Source: Castor canadensis (Eukaryota; Chordata; Mammalia; Rodentia; Castoridae). Taken from it: a stretch of 64,000 nt of DNA. A model generated the notes under the pieces. It was not told where the DNA came from. It was given only the letters and a program-made list of their open reading frames with translations, and did no database searches. Shown here one piece after another: positions 1 to 12,619 of this stretch. The position numbers were made by a program, and so were the translations under genes. How positions within the stretch are numbered: position 1 is the first letter of the stretch; each line of letters opens with the position of its first letter. Location of the stretch: contig NC_133402.1 of assembly GCF_047511655.1 (NCBI RefSeq), positions 66,344,951-66,408,950 of the forward strand, in the 5' to 3' direction.

Positions 1-2480
1 AAAGCCTTGCCTTTAGCTAAAACTTCTTCCAAGAAACAATGGCTTCATGAAGTAATTTAGGCCACTTCAGTGCAGATATGAATAGTTTTCTACTTCCTAC
101 CTGCAAGGAGGTTATGATTGCACCACACTGAAATCCAACAGGAACCCACTTCAACAAACCTGGTTTAAAGGCAAATCCATGGGATGGTTCTTATTAACAA
201 GAAATTTGTCAGTCAGAGTCCAGGTGGAAAAATGAACAGTCTAAACAGAGAGAAGTTAGTGTCATCTATGGTCTGATAGATAACAGAAGATGCTGAGAAT
301 CAAATCATGGAGTGATGAGGCAATTCAGACATTAACAATAGCAGGAACTTCCAACCCATCTAGAACGAAGTTATGGAGATCAGGAGGTATAAGCAGAATC
401 TAACAACCCAGTTAAATGTAGAAGACTGAACCAAGAAGATCTGGACCCAAATCAGAGTTAAGGCAACTACCATTTGAGGCTGCGGATGGGAGGAGGAGCT
501 CTTCTTTATCTCTTTTCTGCTTACCTCGTTATTTTGACAAATCTTCCTAAGAGGTAACAGCTACCCCAGCAACATGGGAAATGCAAAAGGCCAGGACCAG
601 CCCACCTATTACTCAGGAGAGGAAGAAAAATGCAAACATGGCTCTGAGGGCAAATCAGTTTAGGAATGAAACCAGTCATTTCTTTTGACAGGTTCTGAGG
701 TAAAAATATGGTTCAGTAAGAATTCATCTTGGAAATTTCTTAATGCAGCAAAGAGTATTTAAATACAAGAACCACCGTAGCATAGAGAAACACTTCATTT
801 CATGAGAGTTCTTGGAAAACAGAGGTGAGCCAAATAAAAGCAAATCTCTGTATCCTGCTCCCTACACACTATGAGATATATGTATGCAAGGTGGAAGAGT
901 TGAAAATAGTTGAATGAGAGAAAATTAAGTATAAATATACTTACATCTATGTGTGTGTTGTGACTCCATTGGCCTTTAATCAATTGCATGAAAAGTCTTG
1001 GAGTTGGAAATGAAAGCCAATTACCTTAGTATTGATAAAAATTGACCACCCCACTCAATTTACATCAAATTGCATGATGAAACACATGTGGATCTCATTT
1101 GCTAGCTAGGAGAAACTCAGGAGAAGAAGTCAGAGATGTGAGTTTTGCCCAGTAATAAATGTGTAGAACCAGATTGATTCTGGTTTTAGAATGGAGTTTA
1201 TCTCCCTGGTTGGTCTCTTGCAAGGAAAGAACACAAATTAAATCTGAGAGGAAAGTTTGTTCTGATTCTATAAAACACTAGGAACACCAACTTCTTTGGC
1301 TTGTGTCCTGTCTTACAGGGTATAACACAGAGAGGGCAGCTATTGGAAATGGACAGGGTTGCCCCCAAGCTTAGACACCACAATCCTTGTTAAGAGCATC
1401 AATGTGCCAAGAAGAGTATTAGCACAACAGGAGAATGATCACCAGGCCTGGCAAGAGAAATGGCTTTTCACAGTAAGTGATTTTAGTGCTCAGGAAAGCA
1501 GCAACTGAAAATAACAAGAGCAAGAACTTCCAGAAATATATGAGAAAGGTAATATATTCTGGAATTTTGGAGATCTGTTTTAAAGGTGGAGACCAAAGTA
1601 AATAAAATATTGAGGCTTGTACCACAAAAACAAATATGTTTGCCATATAGGTATCTACATGTTTATAAGGTCTAAAGAAATTTAAGTTAATTAAGCCCAA
1701 GTGATGATGTCCAGACGGGGTAAAATGTAGGTGAGGAATCCCCTTGAAGGGTTATCCCTAAGCCTATTTATTTCCATATGAATGTGAAGAAAGCATTCTT
1801 TAAAATTCCATTCTTTACCTTTTTCATTTCTATTTTCCTTATAGTCCTATTATACCATCACAGTAGCAATGGGTTAAATTCTGTGAGCATGTTAGAATAA
1901 CATAAAAAGTGTCTATACAATAACAAGACCTCATCATACTGTAGCAGTCTGATAACATGTGTTCTTGATGTGTCATACTGAGAGTGAAACAACCTGGCAT
2001 GTAAGACATTCAGCAAGACAAAACAGTCTGAATTCTTCAGACAAGTCTGAGTGATGAAGTCTTATGGGGAGGGAGGAAGAGAAGAGTCCTCTAGATAGGG
2101 ACAGACACATTTATAAGTACACTCATTGGATTCTGTGTGGTAAAAATAATGTATAATTTTAATATATCACCCACTCTAGTACATCTTTGAAGATAAGGGT
2201 ACCATGACAATTTATACCAAGAAAATCAAAGAAAGAGATTATCCTAGATAAACTAGGACTTATCACATCCTAATTACAAAGGGCATTTTTCAAAGAATTA
2301 GGAAAATATGAGGATTGAAAGTTGTTACTGAATGATGTTAACTTTCTTAGGAATGATTATGAAAATATGATTGTATAACAAAAGGTCTTTATTCCTTGGA
2401 AATATATGTATATTGAAGTACTAAGACATAAAGTGTCATGATACATTCAGACTCCTTTTGAAAGCTTTGACACAAGGGAA
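1..2480. other. Unassigned AT-rich sequence, no gene seen
   Basis: No open reading frame here resembles a known protein, and the longest (about 90 codons) is unremarkable. I recognise no SINE, L1 or LTR signature. Very old, diverged repeats could be present but cannot be called by eye. Confidence 0.5.
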
Positions 2481-2498
2481 GTATGTGGAGATGAGAAG

Positions 2499-2522
2499 AG
2501 GAGAGAGAGAGAGAGAGAGAGA
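2499..2522 (+). repeat. (GA)n microsatellite
   Basis: An uninterrupted run of GA dinucleotides of about 24 bases, seen directly. A shorter GA tract lies near 4033-4050. Confidence 0.95.
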
Positions 2523-2929
2523 TTGAGAGTTTGGGTAACAACATGGTCATAGTAAAGGATGCTATGTTTCCTCTCTACTGTACTGTTCTTTCAACTTTTC
2601 CCTGTGCAGGATATTATTCTCTCCGCTCTAGGGGAGAAAATAATAAATTACACATAGACAGTACACATTTGAATATATTTTGGGGAGGAACACATGGTTT
2701 TCTAATCCCTCCATACCCCAGATGATTCCTACTGATGTGAGATGACATCAGGACAAATGTATGTCAATAGCTCTAAATCAGTTTGCAAGTCACCATTAGC
2801 TTTGACAGTTGTGTGCTGAGAACTCTTAGACCATTACACTAATCAGCCTTCAGTTGCTATGACAAAATACCTGACATAAAACCTTCAAAGGAGGAAAACT
2901 TTAGAGTGAAGAAGTGAAAGAGTGAAAGG

Positions 2930-3165
2930 GGAAATAAGGAAAGTAGAAGGTGATGAGGGTGAGTAATATCTAAATACATTGTATCTATGATTGAAAATAG
3001 CATCATGAAACCTACTAAAATTGTAAGAAAAACAGGGGAGGAGAGGGTAAAAAAGAGTAATAGGGGTTTAATTTGCTCAAAGTATATTATATGCAAGTAT
3101 GGAAATATCACAATGAAGCCCTTTGTACAATTAATACACACTAATAAAAATTTTAAGAATGTCAC
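2930..3165 (+). mobile_element. L1 3'-end fragment
   Basis: Resembles the terminal 3' UTR of an L1: a purine-rich segment with gagg and gggg runs, then text of the form 'catgtatggaaatatcacaatgaa', then an 'actaataaaaattt' A-rich end. The same motif order recurs at 33890-34055 and 44270-44490, which supports a repeat family. It is 5'-truncated to the 3' UTR and no ORF2 is left. Subfamily not assigned. Confidence 0.7.
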
Positions 3166-4490
3166 TATAAAAGAGATTAGTAACGTATCTAAAATTGAGC
3201 AAGGGAAAAATAAGCTCTTATATTTTGAACCCAAGCCTGTGCTTATTTAAAGTAAAAAAAGGACAGAATAAAAGAAATGTTTTACTGTTTTCCCTCAAAG
3301 GAAAGGAGCTATGTAGTTTTCTGTAGGAATTTTGAGTTCAGGAAATAAGCTATGCTGTGTCTTTTGGCAGCATAATTGTTCTTAATAGTGACCATAACCA
3401 ATCAAAATAAGAGCTACTTTTCTTCTTTATCTTCCAACCATATTTAAGATTTAATTAAACAAATGTCAAAAAACAAATCGTAGAATTCAAAATGCAAGTT
3501 ATAAAGTTACTAAACAGAGAAAAAAAAAGCATCATTTGGAAATGAAAGAAACAGACCAAAGACATGGAAAATCAATCATGAAAAATTTCCTTATCTTGGT
3601 CACTTTTCGTGCTATAAAAGATAAGTTTGGTCTTTTAATGACAATATTGTAGAAGTGAACAGGAGAAAGCATATCTAAACAATTTTTTCATAGGACTAAA
3701 TCATCTAGACTGAAGAATTTTAACAAAATCATGCAGGTATAATAAAATTCTTCCAAAAATAAATAGCTATGATTATTATGTAAATAAAATATTAGGATAT
3801 ATTTTATTAAGTGTATACTTCACAATAAATCAAATTATTCCTCTTCACTACTTAATCTGTTTTCTTTGGAGGGTCCTCTGGGATGAGGTTTATACATATT
3901 TATTTTATAGAATAAATTCTTGAACCATGCATTTCTTTTTATACGTGAAAACTATTCTTTCAGTAGCTGCATATAATACTTTCCTACACTTCCTGCAAAT
4001 AACGTGCAATCTTGTTGGTTACCTATGAGAGACGGAGAGAGAGAGAGAGTAATTTTTCATTGCTTTTTCCAAGTCACTATTTTTTGAGAAATATCTGACA
4101 TTGTAGTAAATTCTTTTAAAAATTATTTTTCCTAAATAATTTTCATCACCATTTCCTCCACATTTTCCTTCAACTATAATTACATCCTGTTTATACACAC
4201 CCTTCTACAGCATGCCAAATGAAATTTCCCTTTAAATCTCCTCAAAGGACTCTAACAGTTGTCTTATATAATTTGAATCATCACTCCTAAAATATATTTT
4301 CTTCTCCAGTACCATCAGGTTTCTTACAGTACCTACTTTAAAATCTGGGCTATCTAAAAACTAATTTACTTGATACTAAAAGACATAGCTCACCTATGAA
4401 TAAGCAAACAGCTCTCGAAGTTTCCTCTCATTCACATGCTTACATCAATTTACTTTACTCCTGTCCTTACATTACACTGGGCTACTAGTA
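3166..4490. other. Unassigned AT-rich sequence, no gene seen
   Basis: A/T-rich sequence with short homopolymers and a GA tract near 4033. No coding signal or repeat family recognised. Confidence 0.45.
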
Positions 4491-4499
4491 ATTTATAAA

Positions 4500-4875
4500 C
4501 AGACTTGGGTCACTTTTTTTCATCTCTACCACAACTCTTCTTAATACATCATCTCTCACCTGGGTAATTATCAGAATCTCCTACCTGGTCACTTACTCTA
4601 TCCTTACTCTACTTTTTTTCTCTTTACTCTAATCACCTCCTGTCATAGCTAACAACCCTGTCAGAATTTAAGCCCAAATCCTCTCTAGCCTCTCCATTTC
4701 ACTGAGAGTTAAAGCTGTAATCCTGTGGGTTGCCTAACCTCTTGTGTATGATCAGACCCCATTTCCCCTCAGACTTCACCCCTTATCAGTCTTCTTCTCC
4801 CTCTATCTCTTTCAACTACACTGAGCTTCTAGCACTCCAAACTTGCTCCCCACTGAACATCTGAACATTGTAGGA
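4500..4875 (+). mobile_element. LINE-2 (L2) fragment
   Basis: The motif order matches the L2 consensus as I know it: 'atctctcacctgggtaattatcagaatctcctacctggtc', then a pyrimidine-rich part with 'atcctctctagcctctcc', then 'ctacactgagcttctagcactcc'. L2 is an ancient mammalian LINE, so the divergence is expected. No reading frame survives. Confidence 0.65.
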
Positions 4876-5399
4876 GTAACTGCAGCTGTAGGGTGTCCAA
4901 GGGCAAATTTTTGAACAAAGGACTACAGGATGAAGACTGGAAAGGGGGACACATGGAAACTTTTCATTCTAAAATGTTAACACACAAAGCCAAGGGCATG
5001 GACTAGAGAAACAAAGGCAAAGAGTTATTGTCTGGGAAGTTCGCATGAAAGTTCAGACCAGAGAAATGCTTATCTTTTACTGAAGTACAATTCACATTGG
5101 TCTAGAGAAAATGGTTAGAGTGCCATTTGGAAACTATTACCTAGATCCATGTCTCTTGCCATCAGCCACAGTGTTGAAAAGAGGATGGTATGGCCTATTG
5201 GTCTAGAAGAAGAGAAATACTAGCTAGCAAATAGCAGCTCAGTCTTGGAAAGCATGACATTGTAAAACTAAGGAAAGAGAAAGCAGGAGCTGTGCTCATC
5301 ACTGTCCATACTATACTGCTCATTGCAAATATCACAATTAAATCTTCTTAGAAGTATCTTTCTGTTTAATATAACACAATCAATCCCCCAACTCATACT

Positions 5400-5955
5400 T
5401 TTTTAAAAAAGCATGTTCTAATATTGAGCATATAATTAATTGTAAAAGGATTTGAAAATGTATAATAATTAAGATAAAAATCATGGTAATCCCACAGGGG
5501 GAGACAATCATGCAATTCTTGGGATGTATGTATTTCTAATCCCATTCTACAGATATGCACCTGCCCTTGGAATCATATATCACAGAGAAACTTTAAGTAC
5601 TCTACTATTACTTGCTATGTATTTTTTGAGCATGTTCTGACTTAATTAAAATAACTTTCAGAACATTGTTTAATTCCTATATGGCATCTCAAGCCAATCA
5701 TATTCCATGATTTATTTATCATTTTCCTACTACTGGACAATGAAGACATTTTAAGTTTTTTACTAATATAAGTAATTTGGCAATGAACAGCTCCATAATT
5801 TAGATTTCATTATGGATTGTTTTCTTAGGACATTTTCCTAGAATAAAATAATGGGCCAATGAATTCAAATTTTCAAAAGTTCTATAATATCTTGGTATTT
5901 CTTGTTACAGAAAAACTGTGAAAATTTATCTTCCTAACAGGTGCATGAAAAAGAC
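5400..5955 (-). mobile_element. Old L1 3' region, reverse strand
   Basis: On the reverse strand this resembles the end of L1 ORF2 and the 3' UTR of an old subfamily. The stretch 5700-5790 ('ccatgatttatttatcat...ggcaatgaacag') is the reverse complement of the conserved L1 C-terminal coding segment. 5400-5510 resembles the older L1 3' UTR block containing 'aaaaatcatggtaatccca'. Heavily decayed with no frame left. Confidence 0.6.
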
Positions 5956-6495
5956 TCGCTCATCTGCTGAAGAAAGACACTATATAATATGTAAAGATTT
6001 AAAAACTGACTTGCATGCTGTGCATGGCAGATAAGTATTTTTAAGTTATTGTCTCTCTGAGCGAAGGAAAAGCTTGTCTAACAGAGGGCTTTGAGAAGGG
6101 TGGAGTTAAGGAAATGGAAAACTTTCGAGAATAAGCTGGATTGCAGGTTGCATGGCTTCCATTAGAGGAAGCACATTTACTGAAGCGAGGCTGTTGTTGA
6201 TTAACCACCTTGCAACCCTGCAGCACTGGGACCTGTTGGAAAATTATCCCAAGTGTTGCTTGGAAAGTTTAATGCTGGTTCTTGTCTTGTTACCTAATTA
6301 GAGTTTAAGATTAGGACAAAAGCACTATCAAGTTTTCTCATTATTTTAATTTGAAAGTATAAAATTTTTAGTTAGACACCATATCCCTAACATAATTTAA
6401 AATTACATTTTTATCTACCTGTAATGTTGAGAGCAAAAATAAACATAATCTTATTAGAGCTCTAATTTGGATTATTAATGAGGCTTAACTATGTC
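5956..6495. other. Unassigned; possible conserved noncoding block
   Basis: 6040-6330 is more balanced in composition than its surroundings, has no recognisable repeat motif and contains several ctaatta / gattaa-type motifs. A short reverse ORF (6041-6226) has no family resemblance. I infer nothing beyond low-copy sequence. Confidence 0.4.
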
Positions 6496-6499
6496 AGGG

Positions 6500-6790
6500 G
6501 GACCGTGCCAGGGTTTGAATTCAAGGCCTTGCTAAGCAGGTGCTTTACCACTTGAGCCACCCTACCACCCTTTTATGCATTGGTTATTTTTGAGATAGGG
6601 TCTTGCTTTATGCCTGGGCTATCTTGAACCTAGATGCCTCTATGTGTGCTTCCCTGTGTGGCATCACACCCAGTCATTGGTTGAGATGGGGTCTTGTGAA
6701 CATTTTACCAAGAAAACCATTGAATCTCGATCCTCCCAATATCCACTTCCAAAGTAGCCAGAGTTACAGACTTGAACCACTGTTTCCAGC
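6500..6790 (-). mobile_element. Composite B1-like + ID-like SINE, reverse strand
   Basis: Read on the minus strand, a B1/7SL-like unit (reverse complement of 'gtagccagagttacagacttgaaccactg', 6750-6785) is followed by a second B1-like unit (6590-6740). A tRNA/ID-like unit ends the element (6510-6560, 'gggtttgaattcaaggccttgctaagcaggtgctttaccacttgagcc'). The gene-like ORF across it is a by-product. Confidence 0.85.
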
Positions 6791-6974
6791 CTCTTTTTTT
6801 CACTCTTCTACTTCTGAGAGCTCTTTTTCATCTTCTTTGTATAAAGTAATTGTCTAATTAATATGTATGACTGCATTAAAGTTTTATGAAAGTCTTTTGG
6901 CTACCATATACAAAGAAAATACTTTCCAGTTGATTAGTTGCCTTCCAAACTTCAATAAACACAAAAGAGTTTCT

Positions 6975-7235
6975 TTTTATTTAGTAACTATACCTAGCCT
7001 TTCTGTTTCTACCATGCCACATCACAGGCCTTTATTATCTCAACACTTAAGTTATTGACCTGGTCTCCTGGACTTCTTTCCCCCAGATATTCCATTGGTA
7101 TGACTTCTTTTATCAAGTAAGTTTTCTTCCATAAAATCTTTCAACAATGCTTTAAGGTCTACAGGATAAAATTCTAAGACCCTACACAATCCCTTTACAT
7201 CTATGTCCTACTCATGGCCTGTCTACCACAAATCC
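6975..7235 (+). mobile_element. LINE-2 (L2) fragment
   Basis: Follows the L2 consensus order: 'ttattatctcaacacttaagttattgacctggtctcc', a middle part, then 'aggataaaattctaagaccctacacaatcc' and 'catggcctgtctacc'. Diverged, no ORF. Confidence 0.65.
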
Positions 7236-9440
7236 TGAACTCCAAAAAATGGAAATAATCAGATAACTGCTAAAGAATATGCTGGGAACTGTGACAGATC
7301 TTAAGATGAGATTGGTAAGTAAATAGGAAAGACATGTTTCTCAGATGTAATACATGAACTGCGTCTTAAGAGCCAGCTCAAAGGTCTAAACTCTAGAGAG
7401 TATACAAAACATCAGTGAACTCTACAGGGTTTTGCAAAGACAAAGAATATGTCATTGGTCAGCTGTAGAGCTAGAAAAGAAACCACTGAACAAATTATAG
7501 ACCCAGGCAAAGGCACAGAGCGTGAAGATTAACTTAAGACGATTTGATTGGCCTAGCTACTGACCAGTAGAATATAGGAGACAGGGAAGTAAAAGCAATG
7601 AGACCATTTTGAATAAATTGAATCCTAGCTTTGTGATATTGACCACAGAGTAGATGTACAGACATAGAGAACTGGAGGAGAAACAGCCTTGAGAGGACAG
7701 ATAATTGATTTCATTTGGGAAATACTGAGTTTGAGCTGGCTACATGTAATACAAAATGTAGATGTTTAAGAGGACTTTCTTCTCTCTGCCCATAAGCACA
7801 AGGAATACTTCCACTTAGAGTGCACTTCTTGTGTCTTTTCACTCTCCAAGTCCCACCCTAATTCAGCCTAAATCAAACCCATCGGTCATAATAACCTTGT
7901 GAAGCTACTTGCTTAACTTACTTACTATACTCATGTGAGTTTGGGTTTGACACCTTGTCTAGGAAATGCTATTGGTTGTTTTGATTTAAATTCAACGACA
8001 AGAAATGAACAATTTGTGGGGTGATATAAAAGCAAGTCAGAGACTGATTTGAGGGAAGAATTTATGCTTTGAGGGACATACGTACTTATTACCATAAATT
8101 GTTTAGCCTAGCCAGAGTGAGTGACAGCTGAGATGTGACAAAGTAGAGAAATGGTTTCCCAGTAAAGGGTCATGAGCTGTGTTGGGTTTTGTGTAGAAAA
8201 TACACTGGGGAAATATCACAACTTAATAGATGGAGTCATAGACTGTGACCACTGTCATGTTTTGTACATTAGTGAATTTATTATCTTTTATTTGTGTGGT
8301 AGGGAAGAGCACCTGCTTAGAAATTAATAAATATGGAGATGCATAGCTTTCAGGTTTGAATAATTCTAAAGCTCCCTTCCCCTCTGCCTTCCAACATAAT
8401 AAAGCTGTAATCTAAAATAGGTTTTCAAAAAGCATTGTATGCAACAATAGTAAAAGACATGCAAGCTAAATTGACATTCAGAATATGCAGTAATTTATCA
8501 GTAGCATGCACTATGCTTGTAATGATTAATCACAAGCTTTGAATATTAGTTATTTCCCATATATGGTCAAAAAAAGTGTCCCTAATGTTTTCAATGGTTC
8601 TCATGTAGCAACCTCCATTGCCTAACCAATGAGACAGACTTAAATACTGGCAGCAAAGATATACACACTTCCCCTAAGTTGAACTGCAGCTTTTCACATT
8701 CAATATCTTAGTGAGAAAAAAGAAGTGTGAATAAACATATTTTCTACACATTTAGTACAGTGGTAATAGAATTGTGCTGCATGTCCAATTTTTGTGATTC
8801 AACCCAAATTAAGTGTCATTGTGGGATTAGGATTTTCAAAGAGTGCAGTTCACATTGGTGTGGATTAGCAATTCTAAAATCAGTATATTTGGCTATCAGA
8901 ATGGAATCTACAGGAAAATATATTGAGAATAATGAAAGCCACATTTCTTCCAGTTGGAGAAAGAAGGTAGAAATATGAAATGGAAAAAACAAAAATGAAC
9001 TGTGTTATAATGAGTTACAATACAGGTAGCAGTATGAATGCATGTTTTAATATAGATATAGAAATAAAATTATAAGTATTGAATAATAAATAGCTGTGGA
9101 TATGCATAGTTTTATTTTGAATCTGTTTTTTCCTTAAGAACCTAAAATAAAGATATCGCACCAGCAAGGAGCAAATCTAGCTTTTATATATTAGGTTCAG
9201 TATCCCAACCCTACTAAGAGAAGCAGAGCTCATTAGAGTCATGGCTGATTCCCAAGCTATGGTAGAGGAAGTACCAGATAAGTCTAGAGCATACTGTTGT
9301 AATGCAAAGCAAGACATTACCAAATAAAATATATCAGACTAAAACTGGAGAAATCTTGACATAGTCCTTGCTGGATAAACTTGAGAAGATTTCATGAAAC
9401 TGAGTAATAGAATCTTCATAGAGCAAAATAAAAATGTATT
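7236..9440. other. Unassigned sequence, no gene seen
   Basis: No coding exon or familiar repeat. 7500-7760 has the look of an ancient dispersed repeat (purine-rich, 'gacagataattgatttcatttgggaaatactgagtttgag'), but I cannot name a family. Confidence 0.4.
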
Positions 9441-9444
9441 AGTC

Positions 9445-10490
9445 CAAAACAAGAAGGTAGATTAGAGATACCCAGCACTTTCCTGCACCTCCATGAATCT
9501 AAACAAAACAGCAGGTGTATGGCTGCAAGAAGAGGTTGGTGACATGGAAAGGGAAGGGCAATAGTAAATGATAGACAGAGGACAGCAGATGGGATCAGAA
9601 TTACTGAATTTTAGATTTGGATAAGAAACAATGGACCTTAGTGTAGAATGCTAACCAAGAAAGGAGGGTAAACCCCCGTGGGGTTGCATGCAAAAGAAGA
9701 AAAGGAAAGCCTCATGGAGCTCCACAGGGTCTCACGCAGGCACTCAGCAAAAGAAAGTTCAGGAGATCTGTGTGAATGGCAAAGCAAGCAGATGCTGGAG
9801 AAGGGTGCCCTGGTACTTCCTCACCTGCTCTATGGTACCATGAGGGGAATCATTTTAGGAAACCTCTTGCAGTCAAAGCTTTAGCCCAAAGAGATTGGAT
9901 GATCTTGCATTTTTTATACCACTAAACCCCAAAGACTCCTCTCTGCTGGTGAAGAAAGCAACCATCCCAATAATCACTGTTGTCCCAGGAAGCTAATTGT
10001 GACATGGACTCAGATTCACAGACACATTTCCACTTGGGTGGGAAATGGAAGCCAAGCCATAGGGAGAAGCTAAGGATGAACATGTCGGCAGAGCTACAAC
10101 TGAAATCTGGTAAGAGGAGACTGACCAGCTGTGTGTGAATATTAGCAAAGGTGCTATGACACAGAACTGTGAGGTCAGGGCACACAGGATCTACTGGAGA
10201 CTGGTGCTTGTCCAGTAGTGCAGGCCGCTTTGACTTGATTGCCAGGGAGCATGGGTGGAAAACAGACTTCCCAGGACAAACTGCATAAGAGTGAGGACCT
10301 CTGGGTTGAGGAGGCATCCAGGCAGAGAGTCCTCAGGATCAGCTGATGGGAGGAGTGGGGGATGGCAGATTCCAGCACTCCCTGCTTTAGCTGGCACACA
10401 TATGGAAGAACACAAACAGGGGTCACAGCCTGCCAGGAACTTTTTCTGGTCTAATTTGTATGGACTTCAGAGAGGAAAATGACTGCCCAC
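9445..10490 (+). mobile_element. Possible 5' UTR of the old plus-strand L1
   Basis: This stretch is richer in G+C than its neighbours. It starts with an 'agaaggtagattagagatacccagcac...aaacaaaacagc' arrangement like old L1 5' UTRs, and it lies upstream of the old L1 ORF1 at 11437 in the same orientation. That context is the main support. Overlapping ORFs of up to 131 codons on both strands show no family features and are treated as chance. Confidence 0.35.
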
Positions 10491-10597
10491 ACACACACAT
10501 ACACAATCCCAAATGCATACCAAGGAAACCAAAAAACCATCTGCTCTCAGCAAGGAAGACATTTTTACTGGTGGTTTCTTATACTTTTCCTTGTCTG

Positions 10598-11080
10598 TGT
10601 TTATTATTTCTTTTTAGATTATCATTCATTAATTGTACAAAGGGGCTTCATTGTATTTCCATGCATATAATGCACTTTGATAAAATCTGTCCCTCTGTAA
10701 CTCTTTCTTATGCCCTCCTTCCCACTGCAAAGCAATCTTCACAGGTTTCCTTACTCTGTTTTCATACATGTGTATAAAGTACATTGACCATATTCACCCT
10801 CGGCTTTCCCCCTGTTCCTCCCTCTGGTTCCCATTCCCAAACATTCTCTGTTTCACAATCCTGTCATCCATTTTTTAAGGTTGATATTCTATATATGAGA
10901 CAAAACATGCAACAATTGTCTTTCTCAATCTGGCTTATTTCATATAACATGAGATTTCTAGTTCCATTCATTTTCTTCTTTGTGGCTGAATAGTACTCTG
11001 TTGTGTATATATACCACATTTTCTTTTTCATTCATCAGTTTATGGGCATCTGTAGGTAAACTATGATTCTTACACTTTGT
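10598..11080 (-). mobile_element. 5'-truncated L1, 3' end, reverse strand
   Basis: The reverse strand carries the C-terminal ORF2 region and 3' UTR of an L1. The segment 10960-11030 ('ttcttctttgtggctgaatagtac...ataccacattttc') is the reverse complement of the conserved coding block for '...[11 protein letters not shown]...'. The tail side is at 10598-10640. It separates the presumed 5' UTR and ORF1 of the old plus-strand L1. Confidence 0.8.
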
Positions 11081-11295
11081 CCCACATATTTTTCCTCTCT
11101 TTTGTCTTTTCACTGTCCCTCCTTCTTTCTACTTACTTTTAGCTTTACTAATTTTAAACTCTTAGTTTACATTATTCTATTATACTTTCTTCCTTTTCTA
11201 ACTTCATTGGAGATATAGCTGATGTTTCCAGGGGTTTTTTTAACTACATTTAAATACATAGCTTGCGAAGGGTTGCTTGATTTTTGTTTCTTGTT

Positions 11296-11433
11296 TTTAT
11301 TTTGACGGTACTGCTTTCAGTTTGTTTTGATATAGCTTCTCATGCTTTCATGTTGACTGGCCTCAGACTGTAATCCTCCTATTTCTGCCTCTTGAGTAGT
11401 TGGGATTCTAGGCATGTGCCATCAGCCTGACCC
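11296..11433 (-). mobile_element. B1-like SINE fragment, reverse strand
   Basis: The reverse complement reads as a B1/7SL-like monomer: 'gcctcttgagtagttgggattctaggcatgtgccatcagcctg' at 11388-11432 is the B1 5' block inverted. No ID-like unit is attached. It lies inside the old L1. Confidence 0.7.
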
Positions 11434-11436
11434 TGG

Positions 11437-12295
11437 TTTGTTTTTGAACTGCTTTGTCACTGCTGCCTACTTTCTCTCTCCTGCATGATAGTAAGGATAA
11501 TAACTCCAAGAGAAGACTCCTCAATAAGGAGACCCCCACTAAAACTGAATGAGATACTCATCCCAACATATGCACAAATCACAATGTAGAAACCCAAGAA
11601 ATATGAAAAATACAAAGCAATATGACTCTTCCAAAAGCTCATAATTCCTCAAAAAAATTAACCCAAAGGTAATTAAATGATTGAAAGTTCAAAGATTCAA
11701 AGTCTAATTTTAAAGATAATCAATGAACTCAATTAGAAAACAAACAGAAGTAAGAAAATCAATTCAAGACCTAGATAAGAAAGTCAGTAACATGGATGAG
11801 AAATTCAGCATGGAAATTAAGATTCTGGGAGGGAAAAAAGGGAAATTTTGGAAATGAAAAATTTAATAAATCAAAAAATTTTTGAAAAAACACTGGAAGG
11901 CATCACCAGTAGACTAACTCAAGGAGGAGAGATAATATTAGGGAATGAAGACAGGGTCAAGGTAATTTTATGTTCAGACACAACAAAGAAAAAATATACA
12001 TAACCACAATTTTCAATAACTCTAGGGAAAAATTAAGAAAATAAAACTAAGAACCTATGGGGTAGAAGAAATAGCTGAGATATAAACTAAAGGAATGGAA
12101 AACCTACTCAAAGAAATTATACCAGAAAATCCAACTGTTGGGGAAAATGTGGACATCCAAATACAGGAAGGGGTTAGAATTCTAAATAGACATGACCAGA
12201 ACAAAACCTTTTCACATCACATTACAGTTTAAAATACCAAGACTACAGAGCAAGGAAAAAAATGTTGAACGCTACAAGAAAAAATTTCAAACTTA
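11437..12295 (+). mobile_element. Old L1: end of 5' UTR and ORF1, decayed
   Basis: Plus-strand L1 of an older subfamily. 11690-12290 has the A-rich coiled-coil coding style of ORF1 followed by the conserved part ('aaaccttttcacatcacattacagtttaaaatacc', 'acgctacaagaaaaaattt'). Many stops and frameshifts, so it is not functional. The element continues at 12620 after a reverse-strand L1 insertion. Confidence 0.7.
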
Positions 12296-12612
12296 CTGCC
12301 CTTTCTCCATACATTTATTTCACCATTTTTAGTGGGTTTCATTATGATATCTATATGTACACATATAATTTATTTTGATCATACCCCCTCTCCATTACCT
12401 TCTCCTTTCTCTCTCTCAATCTACTGGTTTTCCCAACAGTACCCCTTTTATATTTATACAATATTATTTAATTTTTTAGGTCCAGATTACACACATAAGA
12501 GAAAGCATGTGGTATTAGTTTTTCTGAGCTTGTCTTATCTGGGTCAATGTAATGATCTCTAGTTCCATCCATTTGTCAGAAAATGACATAATTTCATTCT
12601 ATGCAATGGCTG
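12296..12612 (-). mobile_element. L1 3'-end fragment inserted in old L1, reverse strand
   Basis: The reverse-strand L1 tail is recognisable from 'gatctctagttccatccatttgtcagaaaatgacataatttcattct' at 12553-12600, the inverted end of ORF2, preceded by the pyrimidine-rich inverted 3' UTR. It lies between ORF1 coding blocks of the plus-strand L1, so it is a later insertion. I found no clean target duplication. Confidence 0.75.
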
Positions 12613-12619
12613 GACAGAA

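Noticed and set aside
2843-2905. A repeat opening like 'gttgctatgacaaaatacctgac'
   Set aside because: Resembles an old repeat start but is too short to assign to a family with confidence.
9922-10426. Overlapping 131-, 83- and 75-codon ORFs on both strands
   Set aside because: Mutually overlapping with no domain features; probably the 5' UTR of an old L1.
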